A DNA stretch of 64,000 nucleotides from NCBI RefSeq assembly GCF_024330105.1, contig NZ_JANDHW010000005.1, forward strand, positions 1-64,000. The letters run 5' to 3'. The first letter of the stretch is position 1; every line of letters starts with the position of its first letter. A program made the position numbers and the translations under genes. This DNA is from Coprobacter tertius. GTDB lineage: Bacteria; Bacteroidota; Bacteroidia; Bacteroidales; Coprobacteraceae. Positions 52,467 to 62,859 of the stretch are shown here, in pieces. The notes below the pieces were generated by a model. It was not told the origin of the DNA and did no database searches. It worked only from the letters and a program-made list of their open reading frames with translations.

Positions 52467-54731
52467 ATGAAGTTCGATATAAACATAATCCGTGAGGTAT
52501 ATTCCTCTTTCGACAAACGGGTTGATAAAGCCCGTAAGATTTTGAACCGACCGATGACATATGCCGAAAAAATACTTTATGCCCATTTACACGATAATAT
52601 AAATATTCAGTCCTATCAGAGAGGAAACGACTATGTTAATTTTTCTCCCGACCGAGTGGCTATGCAAGATGCTACCGCACAAATGGCCCTTTTACAATTT
52701 ATGATAGCGGGAAAAGATCAAGTGGCCGTACCCTCTTCGGTACATTGCGACCATCTGATACGTGCTGACATTAACGCCGACGCTGATTTAAAAGCAGCCT
52801 TATCGACCAATAAAGAGGTATACGATTTTCTTCAAACTGTTTCCGATAAATACGGAATCGGATTTTGGAAACCGGGGGCTGGAATTATACATCAGGTTGT
52901 ACTCGAAAATTATGCATTTCCCGGCGGAATGATGGTAGGAACCGATTCACACACACCAAATGCAGGTGGACTCGGCATGATAGCCATAGGAGTGGGAGGT
53001 GCTGACGCTGTCGACGTAATGACAGGAATTCCGTGGGAACTAAAAATGCCTAAACTTATCGGCGTAAAACTTACTGGAAAGCTCAATGGTTGGACTTCCC
53101 CCAAAGATGTCATTCTGAGACTTGCAGGAATTCTTACCGTAAAAGGGGGTACTAATGCAATCATCGAATATTTCGGCGAAGGAACTTCTTCCCTTTCTGC
53201 TACTGGTAAAGCTACAATCTGCAATATGGGAGCCGAAGTAGGCGCCACGACCTCTCTCTTTCCTTACGACTCTGAGATGGAAAGCTACCTAAAAGCTACC
53301 GGAAGAAGTGAGGTTGCTGAAGCTGCGAAAAAGATTGCAGATTACCTGAAAGCGGATAAAGAAGTTTATACCGTCCCCGAAAAATACTATGACAGGATAA
53401 TAGAAATCGACCTTTCGACTCTCGAACCTTACATCAACGGACCTTTTACTCCGGATGCCGCACAACCCATCTCGGAATTTGCTAAAATCGTAAAAGAAAA
53501 AGGATATCCTCGTAAAATGGAAGTAGGCCTCATCGGATCTTGTACGAATTCTTCTTATCAGGACATGAGCCGAGCTGCATCCATAGCCCGGCAGGCCATA
53601 AAAAAAGGATTAAAGGTAAAAGCCGAATTTATTGTCAACCCTGGTTCTGAACAAATACGATATACCACAGAACGCGATGGTATTATTGATGATTTTAAAG
53701 CGATCGGCGGAACAATCATGACAAATGCTTGCGGCCCGTGTATCGGTCAGTGGAAGCGCCATACCGACGATCCGGAAAAAAGAAACTCAATTCTTACTTC
53801 CTTTAACCGGAATTTTGCCAAAAGAGCCGATGGAAATCCCAACACCCATGCTTTTATTGCATCACCCGAAATAGTAACAGCATTGACCATCGCAGGCGAC
53901 CTATGTTTCAACCCACTGACTGATTCCCTGATTAATGAAAATGGCGAAGCTGTACTGCTCGAGGAACCTCAAGGCGAATCTTTACCTATAAAAGGTTTTG
54001 AAGTCGAAAACGCAGGTTATTTACCACCAGCCGGGAATGGAAAAAATATAAGTATTCATATCGATCCGACATCTCAACGGTTACAGATTTTAACTCCTTT
54101 TCTACCCCTTTCCATAAATGACTTTTCCGACATGCCTCTATTACTGAAAGTTATGGGTAAATGTACGACCGATCATATATCGATGGCCGGCCCCTGGCTT
54201 CGTTTCAGAGGCCATCTCGAAAACATATCCGAAAATATGCTTATGGGTGCGATAAACAGTTTCAATAACAAAACCAATTCTGTATTAAATCAGGAAAACG
54301 GAAACTATGATACGGTATCGGCAGTTGCAAAAGCGTACAAGAATAAAGGGATATCAACGATCGTTGTTGCAGAAGAAAATTACGGTGAAGGATCGTCTCG
54401 TGAACATGCCGCTCTTGAGCCTCGATTCTTGAACGTAAAAGTTATTTTAGCAAAATCTTTTGCCAGAATTCATGAAACAAATCTGAAAAAACAAGGCATG
54501 CTGGCACTTACTTTCGCAAATAAAAACGATTATGACAAAATAAAAGAAGATGATCGTTTCACAATAAAAGGTCTCGAAAATTTTGCACCCGGCAAGAACC
54601 TTTTAATCATCATCAAACACAGTAATGGGACAAAAGAAACCATTGAAGCTATACATACTTACAATGATTTACAAATAGAGTGGTTTAAAGCTGGGAGCGC
54701 ATTGAATTACTTATCTAAATTGAAAAAATAA
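52467..54731 (+). CDS. Aconitate hydratase
   Basis: The protein has 754 residues, the length of mitochondrial-type aconitases. The [4Fe-4S] ligands are in [15 protein letters not shown] (about 350-364) and [10 protein letters not shown] (about 418-427). The swivel domain contains [17 protein letters not shown] with the active-site Ser and Arg. It interconverts citrate and isocitrate. It heads an operon with isocitrate dehydrogenase and citrate synthase, so the oxidative branch to 2-oxoglutarate is expressed as one unit. Confidence 0.95.
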   Translation: MKFDINIIREVYSSFDKRVDKARKILNRPMTYAEKILYAHLHDNINIQSYQRGNDYVNFSPDRVAMQDATAQMALLQFMIAGKDQVAVPSSVHCDHLIRADINADADLKAALSTNKEVYDFLQTVSDKYGIGFWKPGAGIIHQVVLENYAFPGGMMVGTDSHTPNAGGLGMIAIGVGGADAVDVMTGIPWELKMPKLIGVKLTGKLNGWTSPKDVILRLAGILTVKGGTNAIIEYFGEGTSSLSATGKATICNMGAEVGATTSLFPYDSEMESYLKATGRSEVAEAAKKIADYLKADKEVYTVPEKYYDRIIEIDLSTLEPYINGPFTPDAAQPISEFAKIVKEKGYPRKMEVGLIGSCTNSSYQDMSRAASIARQAIKKGLKVKAEFIVNPGSEQIRYTTERDGIIDDFKAIGGTIMTNACGPCIGQWKRHTDDPEKRNSILTSFNRNFAKRADGNPNTHAFIASPEIVTALTIAGDLCFNPLTDSLINENGEAVLLEEPQGESLPIKGFEVENAGYLPPAGNGKNISIHIDPTSQRLQILTPFLPLSINDFSDMPLLLKVMGKCTTDHISMAGPWLRFRGHLENISENMLMGAINSFNNKTNSVLNQENGNYDTVSAVAKAYKNKGISTIVVAEENYGEGSSREHAALEPRFLNVKVILAKSFARIHETNLKKQGMLALTFANKNDYDKIKEDDRFTIKGLENFAPGKNLLIIIKHSNGTKETIEAIHTYNDLQIEWFKAGSALNYLSKLKK

Positions 54732-54734
54732 GTC

Positions 54735-55997
54735 ATGGCTAAACTAAAAACGGAAAACGGGAAATTAATCGTGCCCGACCATATAACGATCCCTTTTATA
54801 GAAGGAGACGGCGTAGGAGCAGAAATTACACCAGTCGCTCAAGAAGTCATTAACGAGGCCATTAAAAAAGCCTATAACGGACAAAAAAGGATAGAATGGA
54901 AAGAAGTTCTTGCCGGTGAAAAAGCATTCGAAAAATACGGAGAATGGCTACCCGATGATACAATGACGGCATTTAGGGAATATCTTGTCGGAATCAAAGG
55001 ACCATTGACCACTCCGGTAGGTGGAGGAATAAGATCATTAAACGTCGCGTTACGCCAGGAACTCGATTTATTTGTATGCCTACGCCCAGTACGCTGGTTT
55101 AAAGGAGTAGTTTCTCCGGTTAAAGAGCCACAGAAAGTCGACATGCATATATTTCGTGAGAATACAGAAGATATTTATGCCGGTATCGAATGGATGCAAG
55201 GAACACCCGAAGCCAAAAAAGTATTGCAATTTTTACAAAAAGAAATGAATGTAATAAAAATAAGATTTCCGCACACATCTTCTTTCGGAATAAAACCGGT
55301 TTCACTTGAAGGAAGCGAGCGCTTAATACGTGCGGCAATACTTTACGCAATCCAACATAATTTACCTTCGGTAACCCTCGTACACAAAGGAAATATTATG
55401 AAATTTACCGAAGGAGGTTTTAAACTCTGGGGATACGCACTTGCTGAAAGAGAATTTGGTGACCGTGTATTCACTATGATGCAATATGATACGATAAAAA
55501 AAGAAAAAGGAGAAGAATACGCCGAAGAGGCTTTGCAGAAAGCAAAAGAAAAAGGACTAATCATTATAAAAGACGTAATTGCAGACGCATTTTTGCAAAA
55601 TACATTATTAATTCCTGAAGAGTATTCTGTTATCGCCACTCTTAATCTGAACGGAGATTATATATCAGACCAACTTGCCGCAATGGTCGGAGGAATAGGT
55701 ATTGCCCCGGGAGCCAATATAAATTACGTTACCGGACATGCTATATTTGAAGCCACTCACGGAACAGCACCCAACATCGCCGGCAAAAATAAAGTAAACC
55801 CCTGTTCTCTATTATTATCTGGCGTAATGATGCTCGAGTACATAGGGTGGCAAAAAGCGGCTGATATGATCATTGCTGCTATCGAAAAGACATTCGGTTC
55901 CCATACAGCAACAATAGACATTGCCCGTTTTATGACTAATGCAACAGCCTTGGGGACCCGTGAATTTAAAGATACTTTAATAAAGAATCTGAATTAA
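54735..55997 (+). CDS. icd: NADP-dependent isocitrate dehydrogenase
   Basis: The protein has 420 residues. The motifs [37 protein letters not shown] and the Arg/Tyr-containing [14 protein letters not shown] are those of bacterial Icd. [23 protein letters not shown] and [17 protein letters not shown] follow. It makes 2-oxoglutarate from isocitrate. It starts 3 nt after aconitase. Confidence 0.94.
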   Translation: MAKLKTENGKLIVPDHITIPFIEGDGVGAEITPVAQEVINEAIKKAYNGQKRIEWKEVLAGEKAFEKYGEWLPDDTMTAFREYLVGIKGPLTTPVGGGIRSLNVALRQELDLFVCLRPVRWFKGVVSPVKEPQKVDMHIFRENTEDIYAGIEWMQGTPEAKKVLQFLQKEMNVIKIRFPHTSSFGIKPVSLEGSERLIRAAILYAIQHNLPSVTLVHKGNIMKFTEGGFKLWGYALAEREFGDRVFTMMQYDTIKKEKGEEYAEEALQKAKEKGLIIIKDVIADAFLQNTLLIPEEYSVIATLNLNGDYISDQLAAMVGGIGIAPGANINYVTGHAIFEATHGTAPNIAGKNKVNPCSLLLSGVMMLEYIGWQKAADMIIAAIEKTFGSHTATIDIARFMTNATALGTREFKDTLIKNLN

Positions 55998-56028
55998 ATT
56001 AATTATTAATTTTTAAGACAGGAAAAAG

Positions 56029-57375
56029 ATGAAGGACGAATATATGGTATACAAACTTTCAGAATCTATAAAAACGACAAGTCATATAGATAACGACCTT
56101 TTTATTAAACATAATGTTAAAAGAGGACTCCGAAACGAAGATCATTCGGGTGTATTGGTAGGACTCACAAAGATCGGAGATGTCGTAGGATATGAACGCC
56201 AGGAAAACGGACTGAAAGCGATTCCAGGAAAACTCGTCTATCGCGGAATCAACATTAACGATTTGGTAAACGGAATCGAAAAAGAAAATCGCTTCGGCTT
56301 CGAAGAAACCGCTTTCCTGTTATTGGCCGGATTTTTGCCTGATAAAGAAGAACTCGAAGCATTTAAGCGACTTATTAATCAAGCCATGCCTCTCGAGCAA
56401 AAAACAACGATGAATATTCTCGATCTGGAAGGACATAACATTATGAATATTCTGGCTCGTAGCGTTTTGGAAATGTACACTTTCGATCCGAACCCAGACG
56501 ATACATCCCGAGATAATCTTATGCGACAGTCCATCGATCTAATCGCCAAATTTCCTACAATTATTTCTTATGCCTATAATATTTTAAGACATAGCCAACA
56601 AGGCCGCTCATTGCACATAAGACATCCGAAAGAAAATCTCTCGATTGCAGAAAATTTCCTTTTCATGCTTAAAGGCCAATATACACCTATCGAAGCAAAA
56701 GTCCTCGATCTCTCCCTTATGTTGCATGCTGACCACGGAGGAGGAAATAACTCGACCTTTACAGTTAGGGTTACCAGTTCGTCGGGAACTGATACATATT
56801 CATCTATTGCCGCCGGCATAGGTTCCTTAAAAGGTCCGTTACACGGAGGAGCGAATTTACGAGTTATAGATATGTTCCATCACTTGCAAGGCGCTATAAA
56901 AAATTGGAACGATAAAGACGAAATAGATGCATATCTAATGAAAATTCTTAAAAAAGATGCCTATAACCGAACCGGGAAAATATATGGTATCGGACATGCA
57001 GTATATACGATTTCCGATCCGAGAGCACTTCTTTTGAAAAAATGGGCGCGTGAATTGGCTAAAGAAAAAGGACTTGAGAAAGAATTTGCCTTTCTTGAAT
57101 TAATTGAAGAAAGAGCAATAGAAACTTTCATGAATTTCAAAGGCAATCTCGTTAAAAAAAGAGTATGCGCCAATGTCGATTTCTATTCCGGTTTTGTTTA
57201 CGAAATGATAGGGCTTCCCAAAGAAGTTTATACCCCTCTTTTTGCCATGTCTCGTATCACCGGATGGACTGCTCACCGTATCGAAGAATTAAATTTCGAC
57301 AGTAAAAGAATAATACGTCCCGCCTATAAAAATGTATCTGAGAAACAACCATTTATCCCTTTAGATAAGAGATAA
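56029..57375 (+). CDS. gltA: Citrate synthase
   Basis: The protein has 448 residues. Catalytic blocks include LHADHGGGNNSTFTVRVTSSSGTD (about 233-256), GPLHGGANLRV and GIGHAVYTISDPRA, with the His and Asp residues of the family. It condenses oxaloacetate with acetyl-CoA. The N-terminus up to about residue 40 is specific to Bacteroidetes-type enzymes. It lies 31 nt after icd and ends before a terminator. Confidence 0.94.
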   Translation: MKDEYMVYKLSESIKTTSHIDNDLFIKHNVKRGLRNEDHSGVLVGLTKIGDVVGYERQENGLKAIPGKLVYRGININDLVNGIEKENRFGFEETAFLLLAGFLPDKEELEAFKRLINQAMPLEQKTTMNILDLEGHNIMNILARSVLEMYTFDPNPDDTSRDNLMRQSIDLIAKFPTIISYAYNILRHSQQGRSLHIRHPKENLSIAENFLFMLKGQYTPIEAKVLDLSLMLHADHGGGNNSTFTVRVTSSSGTDTYSSIAAGIGSLKGPLHGGANLRVIDMFHHLQGAIKNWNDKDEIDAYLMKILKKDAYNRTGKIYGIGHAVYTISDPRALLLKKWARELAKEKGLEKEFAFLELIEERAIETFMNFKGNLVKKRVCANVDFYSGFVYEMIGLPKEVYTPLFAMSRITGWTAHRIEELNFDSKRIIRPAYKNVSEKQPFIPLDKR

Positions 57376-57391
57376 CATTATATACATTAAA

Positions 57392-57430
57392 ATAAAAGCG
57401 GGCCTTGTTTTCAACCCGCTTTTATTTTTT
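57392..57430 (+). terminator. Terminator of the acn-icd-gltA operon
   Basis: The arms aaaagcggg (57394-57402) and cccgctttt (57415-57423) are followed by a T-run to 57430. Confidence 0.85.
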
Positions 57431-57487
57431 CTGAATAAATTACCGAAAAATATATTTCGAATGTAAGGTCATGCAAATTAGTATTAC

Positions 57488-57495
57488 TAATTTTG
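57488..57495 (+). promoter_or_regulatory. -7 element for recQ
   Basis: TAATTTTG matches the -7 consensus. It lies inside the open frame upstream of the chosen start and therefore argues against translation from 57471. Confidence 0.45.
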
Positions 57496-57515
57496 CAATC
57501 CATAACGGGGACAGG

Positions 57516-59420
57516 ATGAATATGACAAATAACATTCACGACATACTGGCAGAATATTGGGGATATTCAGAATTCCGCCCTTTACAGGAAGATATCATCC
57601 ATTCGGTTTTATCAGGAAAAGATACTTTAGGTTTAATGCCGACTGGAGGAGGGAAATCGCTTACTTTTCAGATTCCGGCAATGGCCACCGAGGGAATATG
57701 CCTTGTCATCACACCCCTCATCGCTTTAATGAAAGACCAGGTAGATGATCTAAGAAATCGCGGTATTAAAGCAAATTATATATGTTCGGGACTTTCTCGC
57801 CGGGAAACGAATGTCGCTTTAGATAATTGTATATATGGAAAATATAAGTTTCTATATGTCTCTCCAGAGCGTCTTTCAAGCGAACTTTTCCTCTCCAAGT
57901 TAAAAGCGATGAAAGTATCCCTAATCGTCGTAGACGAGGCTCATTGTATTTCTCAATGGGGATACGATTTCAGACCATCTTATCTCAAAATTGCCGATAT
58001 AAGAGATATATTCCCTGAAGTGTCCATCCTTGCACTTACTGCCACCGCAACACCCCAAGTAGCCACCGACATACAAGAAAAACTTCGATTTAAAAAGGGT
58101 AATCTTTTCAAAAAAAGTTTTAACCGTCCAAACCTCAGCTATGTTGTACGATATGGAGACAATAAAATACAACAGCTTGTTCATATTTTAAATCGTGTTC
58201 CCGGAACAGCAGTCGTATATGTACGAAGCCGCAAAAGAAGCAAGGAAATATCGGAAATGTTACGGGAAAACGGCATCTCTTCAGATTTTTATCACGCAGG
58301 ATTACAACGAGAGATAAAAAATGAAAAACAACAAAAATGGAAATCGGGAGAATGCCGAGTAATGGTATCTACAAATGCTTTTGGAATGGGTATCGATAAA
58401 GCAGATGTAAGGGTTGTCGCTCATATCGATTTACCAGATTCTCCTGAAGAATATTATCAAGAAGCCGGACGAGCCGGACGTGACGGGAAAAGAGCTTATG
58501 CCGTCATAATTTATTCTAAAACAGATAAGGCAAAACTAAAAAAGCGTATATCCGACGCCTTTCCCGAAAGAGAATTTATCCGCCGCATTTACGATTCTCT
58601 TTGTTATTTTCTACAAATAGCTGAAGGCGAAGGATTAAATACAATGTATGAATTCGACCTAAACGCTTTCTGCCGAACTTATAAATACCCCATTTTACCA
58701 GCTTATAATGCACTAAAATTATTGGAACAAGCCGGTTATATCGTTTTTACAGAAGAAATAGACTCTTTATCTCGTCTTATGATGACCATACAGCGCGATG
58801 AATTATATAAATTCAATCAAAGCGATAAAAACGAAAGACTTCTTCAATGCATTCTACGGTCTTATACGGGACTTTTCACCGATTATGTTTTTATACAGGA
58901 AGATCTAATTGCACAGCGAAGCGGTCTTTCTCGACAAGAGATTTACGAAGGCCTGATATTTTTATCCAAATCTCACATATTACATTATATTCCTCGTAAG
59001 AAAACACCTTACATCATATTTTCATCAAGACGCATCGAAAGTAAATATATTTCTATTTCCCGCGAAATATACGAGAAACGGAAAGAACGCTATGTACATC
59101 GTATCGAAAGTATGCTTGGATATGTACATGCCGAAGAAGAATGTAGGGTAAAAGTTCTGCTACACTATTTCGGAGAAGAAATAAATGAATGCGGTGAATG
59201 CGACATATGTAAACGAAAAAATGAAAGAAATCTTAGTACCAGCACTTTTTTAAAAGCAAAAAAAGCAATATATCAAGCAATAAGTACTGATAAGAACAGC
59301 CTCAATAAAATTATTGAAAGCATACAAATGCCCCAAGAAGAAATTGTCGAAACTTTACGTTATTTATGCGACGAAAAACAAATCGTACATAAAGAAGGAT
59401 TATATTATATCAATCAGTAA
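57516..59420 (+). CDS. recQ: ATP-dependent DNA helicase RecQ
   Basis: The protein has 634 residues from the ATG at 57516, chosen because a -7 element sits at 57488-57495 and GGGGACAGG precedes this codon. Walker A is MPTGGGKSL and Walker B is VVDEAHCISQWGYDFRP. The helicase C-terminal domain carries STNAFGMGIDKADVR and QEAGRAGRDG. The zinc-binding RQC part has CRVKVLLHYFGEEINECGECDICKR. No HRDC domain is evident. It unwinds DNA 3' to 5' in recombination and repair. Confidence 0.95.
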   Translation: MNMTNNIHDILAEYWGYSEFRPLQEDIIHSVLSGKDTLGLMPTGGGKSLTFQIPAMATEGICLVITPLIALMKDQVDDLRNRGIKANYICSGLSRRETNVALDNCIYGKYKFLYVSPERLSSELFLSKLKAMKVSLIVVDEAHCISQWGYDFRPSYLKIADIRDIFPEVSILALTATATPQVATDIQEKLRFKKGNLFKKSFNRPNLSYVVRYGDNKIQQLVHILNRVPGTAVVYVRSRKRSKEISEMLRENGISSDFYHAGLQREIKNEKQQKWKSGECRVMVSTNAFGMGIDKADVRVVAHIDLPDSPEEYYQEAGRAGRDGKRAYAVIIYSKTDKAKLKKRISDAFPEREFIRRIYDSLCYFLQIAEGEGLNTMYEFDLNAFCRTYKYPILPAYNALKLLEQAGYIVFTEEIDSLSRLMMTIQRDELYKFNQSDKNERLLQCILRSYTGLFTDYVFIQEDLIAQRSGLSRQEIYEGLIFLSKSHILHYIPRKKTPYIIFSSRRIESKYISISREIYEKRKERYVHRIESMLGYVHAEEECRVKVLLHYFGEEINECGECDICKRKNERNLSTSTFLKAKKAIYQAISTDKNSLNKIIESIQMPQEEIVETLRYLCDEKQIVHKEGLYYINQ

Positions 59421-59452
59421 AAAAAAATGATACCAATAATTATTCAATTTTT

Positions 59453-59791
59453 ATGATTAAAGGAGCTGCAATTATTATGCTTTTCTACTTTTTAGGAGAA
59501 TGCATAAGTTTAAGTATAGGAAGTATAATTCCCGGAAGTGTATGTGGCATGATACTTTTATTTCTTTCGCTATTAGCCAAATGGGTTAAGCCTAAAGATG
59601 TAAAAAATGTATCTAACGCCCTTACTCAGAATATGGCTTTGTTTTTTGTACCTGCCGGTGTAGGACTTATGGTCTCCTATGAACTTATAATAAAATACTG
59701 GGCCGTATTTTTAATCGTATCGGTAGTAACAACTGCCGTTATCATTGCTGTAGTGGGTTATATGCAAGATAAACTCGAAAAAAAAATCTGA
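59453..59791 (+). CDS. CidA/LrgA-family membrane protein
   Basis: The protein has 112 residues with four predicted membrane helices and the family pattern PGSVCGMILLFLSLLAKWV. Together with the LrgB-like protein encoded 11 nt downstream it forms the usual LrgA/LrgB pair. Such pairs have been described as holin-like/antiholin-like or as small-metabolite exporters, in some organisms of pyruvate or glycolate. The transported molecule here is unknown. Confidence 0.88.
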   Translation: MIKGAAIIMLFYFLGECISLSIGSIIPGSVCGMILLFLSLLAKWVKPKDVKNVSNALTQNMALFFVPAGVGLMVSYELIIKYWAVFLIVSVVTTAVIIAVVGYMQDKLEKKI

Positions 59792-59802
59792 AAAGAAAAA
59801 AT

Positions 59803-60498
59803 ATGAATGAACTGTTATCCTCTGCTCCTTTCCTATTATTTTTGGTAATGGGTAGTTATTTAGCCGGAGTATTTATTTATACCCGTAGTCATATTGCTCT
59901 ACTCCACCCAATTATAATCAGCATCGCTGTAATTATCGGCGTTCTCAAATGGGCTGGCGTCGATTATGATACATTCCTCGAAGGAAGTTATATTATACAT
60001 TTCATGTTAGGTCCTTCTGTTGTCGCCTTAGGTTATGTTTTATACGAACAAATCGGTTATCTGAAAGGTAAAGTCATTTCAATAACCAGTTCGGTCATAG
60101 TAGGCAGTTTCGTAGGCATTATCAGCGTTATCGCCATATGTAAAATCATGGGAGTAGATCGCTCTATCATGGCATCATTAGAACCGAAATCAGTTACTAC
60201 TCCCATAGCATTAAGTCTATCGGCCAAATCGGGCGGAATTCCTTCCCTAACTGCAATTACAGTAGTAATTTGTGGTATATTAGGGGGAATTATAGGCCCT
60301 TTTATTTTGCGAAAACTACATATAAAAAGCCGTGTCGCCAAAGGATTAGCTCTCGGAGCAGCGGCACATGGTTTAGGTACGGCAAGAGCGATCGAGTTAG
60401 GGGCTGTAGAAGGTGCAATCAGCGGACTGGCCATTGGATTAATGGGTATCATGACCTCATTACTCATTCCTTTGATAGAAAGATTTTTCACATCCTGA
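59803..60498 (+). CDS. LrgB-family membrane protein
   Basis: The protein has 231 residues with about six to seven membrane helices. Typical LrgB blocks are LGPSVVALGYVLYEQ, LEPKSVTTPIALSLSAKSGGIPSLTA and GLALGAAAHGLGTARAIELG. It acts with the preceding LrgA-like protein. Confidence 0.9.
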   Translation: MNELLSSAPFLLFLVMGSYLAGVFIYTRSHIALLHPIIISIAVIIGVLKWAGVDYDTFLEGSYIIHFMLGPSVVALGYVLYEQIGYLKGKVISITSSVIVGSFVGIISVIAICKIMGVDRSIMASLEPKSVTTPIALSLSAKSGGIPSLTAITVVICGILGGIIGPFILRKLHIKSRVAKGLALGAAAHGLGTARAIELGAVEGAISGLAIGLMGIMTSLLIPLIERFFTS

Positions 60499-60608
60499 CT
60501 TTCCTCCCCTTTATAACATATTCTTTCATATTTTGTAAGTAAAACTCATAGAATACCCATCTCCGGTTAATCAAATTCATAAATTTACCCCCGAATCATT
60601 TTAAATCG

Positions 60609-60616
60609 TATATTTG
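60609..60616 (+). promoter_or_regulatory. -7 element for the 58-residue membrane peptide gene
   Basis: TATATTTG matches the -7 consensus 32 bp upstream of the small gene's ATG. Confidence 0.4.
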
Positions 60617-60648
60617 TAAATTATCAAATTTTCTTTAACTGGAATCAA

Positions 60649-60825
60649 ATGAAAAAATTCACACCTTTCAGAATAGGATGCATTACATTGCTATGGATTA
60701 TATTGTGTTATATGCTCATCGACGCATACCGCGAAATCAATCTGAGGGTAATACTTGTTATCCTTACATCGGGAATTATTGTTTTTGTTCCAATTTACAA
60801 GCAATTACGCAAAAAGGATGATTAA
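60649..60825 (+). CDS. Small two-helix membrane protein, 58 residues
   Basis: The frame starts MKKFTPFRIGCITLLWIILC and ends KQLRKKDD. Two hydrophobic segments (about 9-24 and 33-50) are separated by a polar DAYREINLR loop, giving a hairpin with both ends probably cytoplasmic (positive residues at both termini). A -7 element lies just upstream and there is a stop codon 97 bp before dxs. I do not recognise the family. It is too short for the usual annotation cut-off. Confidence 0.65.
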   Translation: MKKFTPFRIGCITLLWIILCYMLIDAYREINLRVILVILTSGIIVFVPIYKQLRKKDD

Positions 60826-60894
60826 ATAATGCCTCGGTAATGCATACGACACTAATTAAAACGGCAAATGCAAAACATTTTCAATATAAAAAGT

Positions 60895-60902
60895 TACATT
60901 TG
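60895..60902 (+). promoter_or_regulatory. -7 element for dxs
   Basis: TACATTTG matches the -7 consensus and lies 20 bp before the dxs start. The -33 partner is not clear. Confidence 0.45.
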
Positions 60903-60922
60903 CAGGCGTTAATAATTTCCTT

Positions 60923-62818
60923 ATGACTACTGAAACTAACGACATATTATCACTTATAAATACTCCCGACGATCTGAGAAAACTTGATATTTCACAACTT
61001 CCTCAGGTATGCAATGAACTCAGAAAATTTATTATCGACGAATTGTCACATAATCCAGGACATTTTGCATCGAGCTTGGGAGCAATAGAACTTACTGTTG
61101 CTTTGCATTATACTTTTAAAACACCCTATGACCGAATTGTTTGGGATGTAGGTCATCAAGCATACAGTCATAAAATATTGACCGGAAGAAAAAATAAATT
61201 TTGTACCAATCGTAAATTTAAAGGTTTAAGTGGATTTCCTACACCTTTAGAAAGCGAATTCGACACATTTACCGCCGGACATGCATCCAATTCAATCTCT
61301 GCAGCTTTGGGAATGGCAGTAGCTGCTAATCTTAAAAATGAAGAAGATCGTAAAGTCGTTGCCGTCATCGGAGACGCGTCAATTTCGGGTGGTCTGGCTT
61401 TTGAAGGACTGAATAATGCATCTACCAATCCCAACAATCTGCTGATTATATTGAATGACAACGATATGGCTATCGACCATAATGTAGGTGCTTTAAACGA
61501 TTACCTCGTTCATATCACTACATCTCCCCGCTATAACAGGATGAGATATAAACTTTATTTACTGTTACGTAAATACGGTTTAATCTCTGAAGCAGCAAAA
61601 GGATCGATATTACGCTTCAATAATAGCATCAAAGCTCTTATCAGTAAAAGACAAAATATTTTCGAGGGTCTCAATATCCGATATTTCGGCCCTATCGACG
61701 GACACGATGTAAACAGTATCGTACGTGTGCTGAATGATATAAAAGAAATGAAAGGGCCCAAAATATTGCACTTACGTACAATTAAAGGAAAAGGTTATTC
61801 TCCGGCTGAAAAATCAGCAACAGAATGGCATGCTCCTGGGAAATTCGATAAAGATACCGGCATACGTATAAAAACCGATACTTCGAACCTACCTCCGTTA
61901 TTTCAGGATGTTTTTGGCGAAACATTAGTAGAATTGGCTCGTAATAACGAAAAAATAGTCGGAATAACTCCCGCTATGCCGACAGGATGTTCCATGACAT
62001 ATATGATGCAGGAATTTCCACAACGAACATTCGACGTTGGAATTGCTGAAGAACATGCTGTAACATTTTCAGGAGGCCTTGCAAAAGAAGGCTTGTTGCC
62101 TTATTGCAATATATATTCCACTTTTATGCAACGGGCATACGACCAAATTATACATGATGTAGCAATCCAAAATCTACATGTCATATTTTGTATAGACCGG
62201 GCAGGTTTGGTTGGGGAAGACGGTGTCACTCATCACGGAGCTTTCGATCTGGCTTATTTGCGGTGCATACCCAATATGACGATTGCATCACCAATGAACG
62301 AGCATTACCTGCGACATCTCATGTTTACTGCTCAGGCTCAAAATACAGGTGCTTTTGCCATACGCTATCCACGCGGACGCGGTGTCCTCACAAATTGGAA
62401 ATGCCAGCCTGAAATGCTAAAAATAGGAAAAGGACGTAAATTGAACGACGGCAAAGATATAGCAGTCCTGAGTATCGGCCCTATTGGAAATAATGTACAA
62501 AACGCCATAAAAAAAGCTACTGAAAAAGATATTTCAGTAGCTCACTACGATATGATTTTTTTAAAACCGATCGATACGGAGATTCTGCACGAAATAGGAT
62601 CTAACTACAGTCGTATCGTTACTGTTGAAGACGGTGTTCTTAATGGAGGATTCGGAAGCGCAGTTATCGAATTTATGGCTGATAACGGGTATACCCCAAA
62701 AATAAAAAGAATTGGAATACCCGACCGTTTTATCGAACACGGTTCGATTCTGGAATTACGAGAACTTTGTCACATGGATGACGATAGTATCGCCCGACTT
62801 TTAGTTTCGGAATGGTAA
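60923..62818 (+). CDS. dxs: 1-deoxy-D-xylulose-5-phosphate synthase
   Basis: The protein has 631 residues. The thiamine diphosphate motif is [17 protein letters not shown]...[11 protein letters not shown] (about 150-185). The transketolase pyrimidine domain has [20 protein letters not shown] with the catalytic Glu. The C-terminal transketolase domain starts near residue 500. It makes DXP from pyruvate and glyceraldehyde-3-phosphate, the first step of the MEP isoprenoid pathway. It is followed after 41 nt by trkA. Confidence 0.95.
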   Translation: MTTETNDILSLINTPDDLRKLDISQLPQVCNELRKFIIDELSHNPGHFASSLGAIELTVALHYTFKTPYDRIVWDVGHQAYSHKILTGRKNKFCTNRKFKGLSGFPTPLESEFDTFTAGHASNSISAALGMAVAANLKNEEDRKVVAVIGDASISGGLAFEGLNNASTNPNNLLIILNDNDMAIDHNVGALNDYLVHITTSPRYNRMRYKLYLLLRKYGLISEAAKGSILRFNNSIKALISKRQNIFEGLNIRYFGPIDGHDVNSIVRVLNDIKEMKGPKILHLRTIKGKGYSPAEKSATEWHAPGKFDKDTGIRIKTDTSNLPPLFQDVFGETLVELARNNEKIVGITPAMPTGCSMTYMMQEFPQRTFDVGIAEEHAVTFSGGLAKEGLLPYCNIYSTFMQRAYDQIIHDVAIQNLHVIFCIDRAGLVGEDGVTHHGAFDLAYLRCIPNMTIASPMNEHYLRHLMFTAQAQNTGAFAIRYPRGRGVLTNWKCQPEMLKIGKGRKLNDGKDIAVLSIGPIGNNVQNAIKKATEKDISVAHYDMIFLKPIDTEILHEIGSNYSRIVTVEDGVLNGGFGSAVIEFMADNGYTPKIKRIGIPDRFIEHGSILELRELCHMDDDSIARLLVSEW

Positions 62819-62859
62819 TTAATTAATGACAAATAATATCCTTTATCATTTAACCGATT

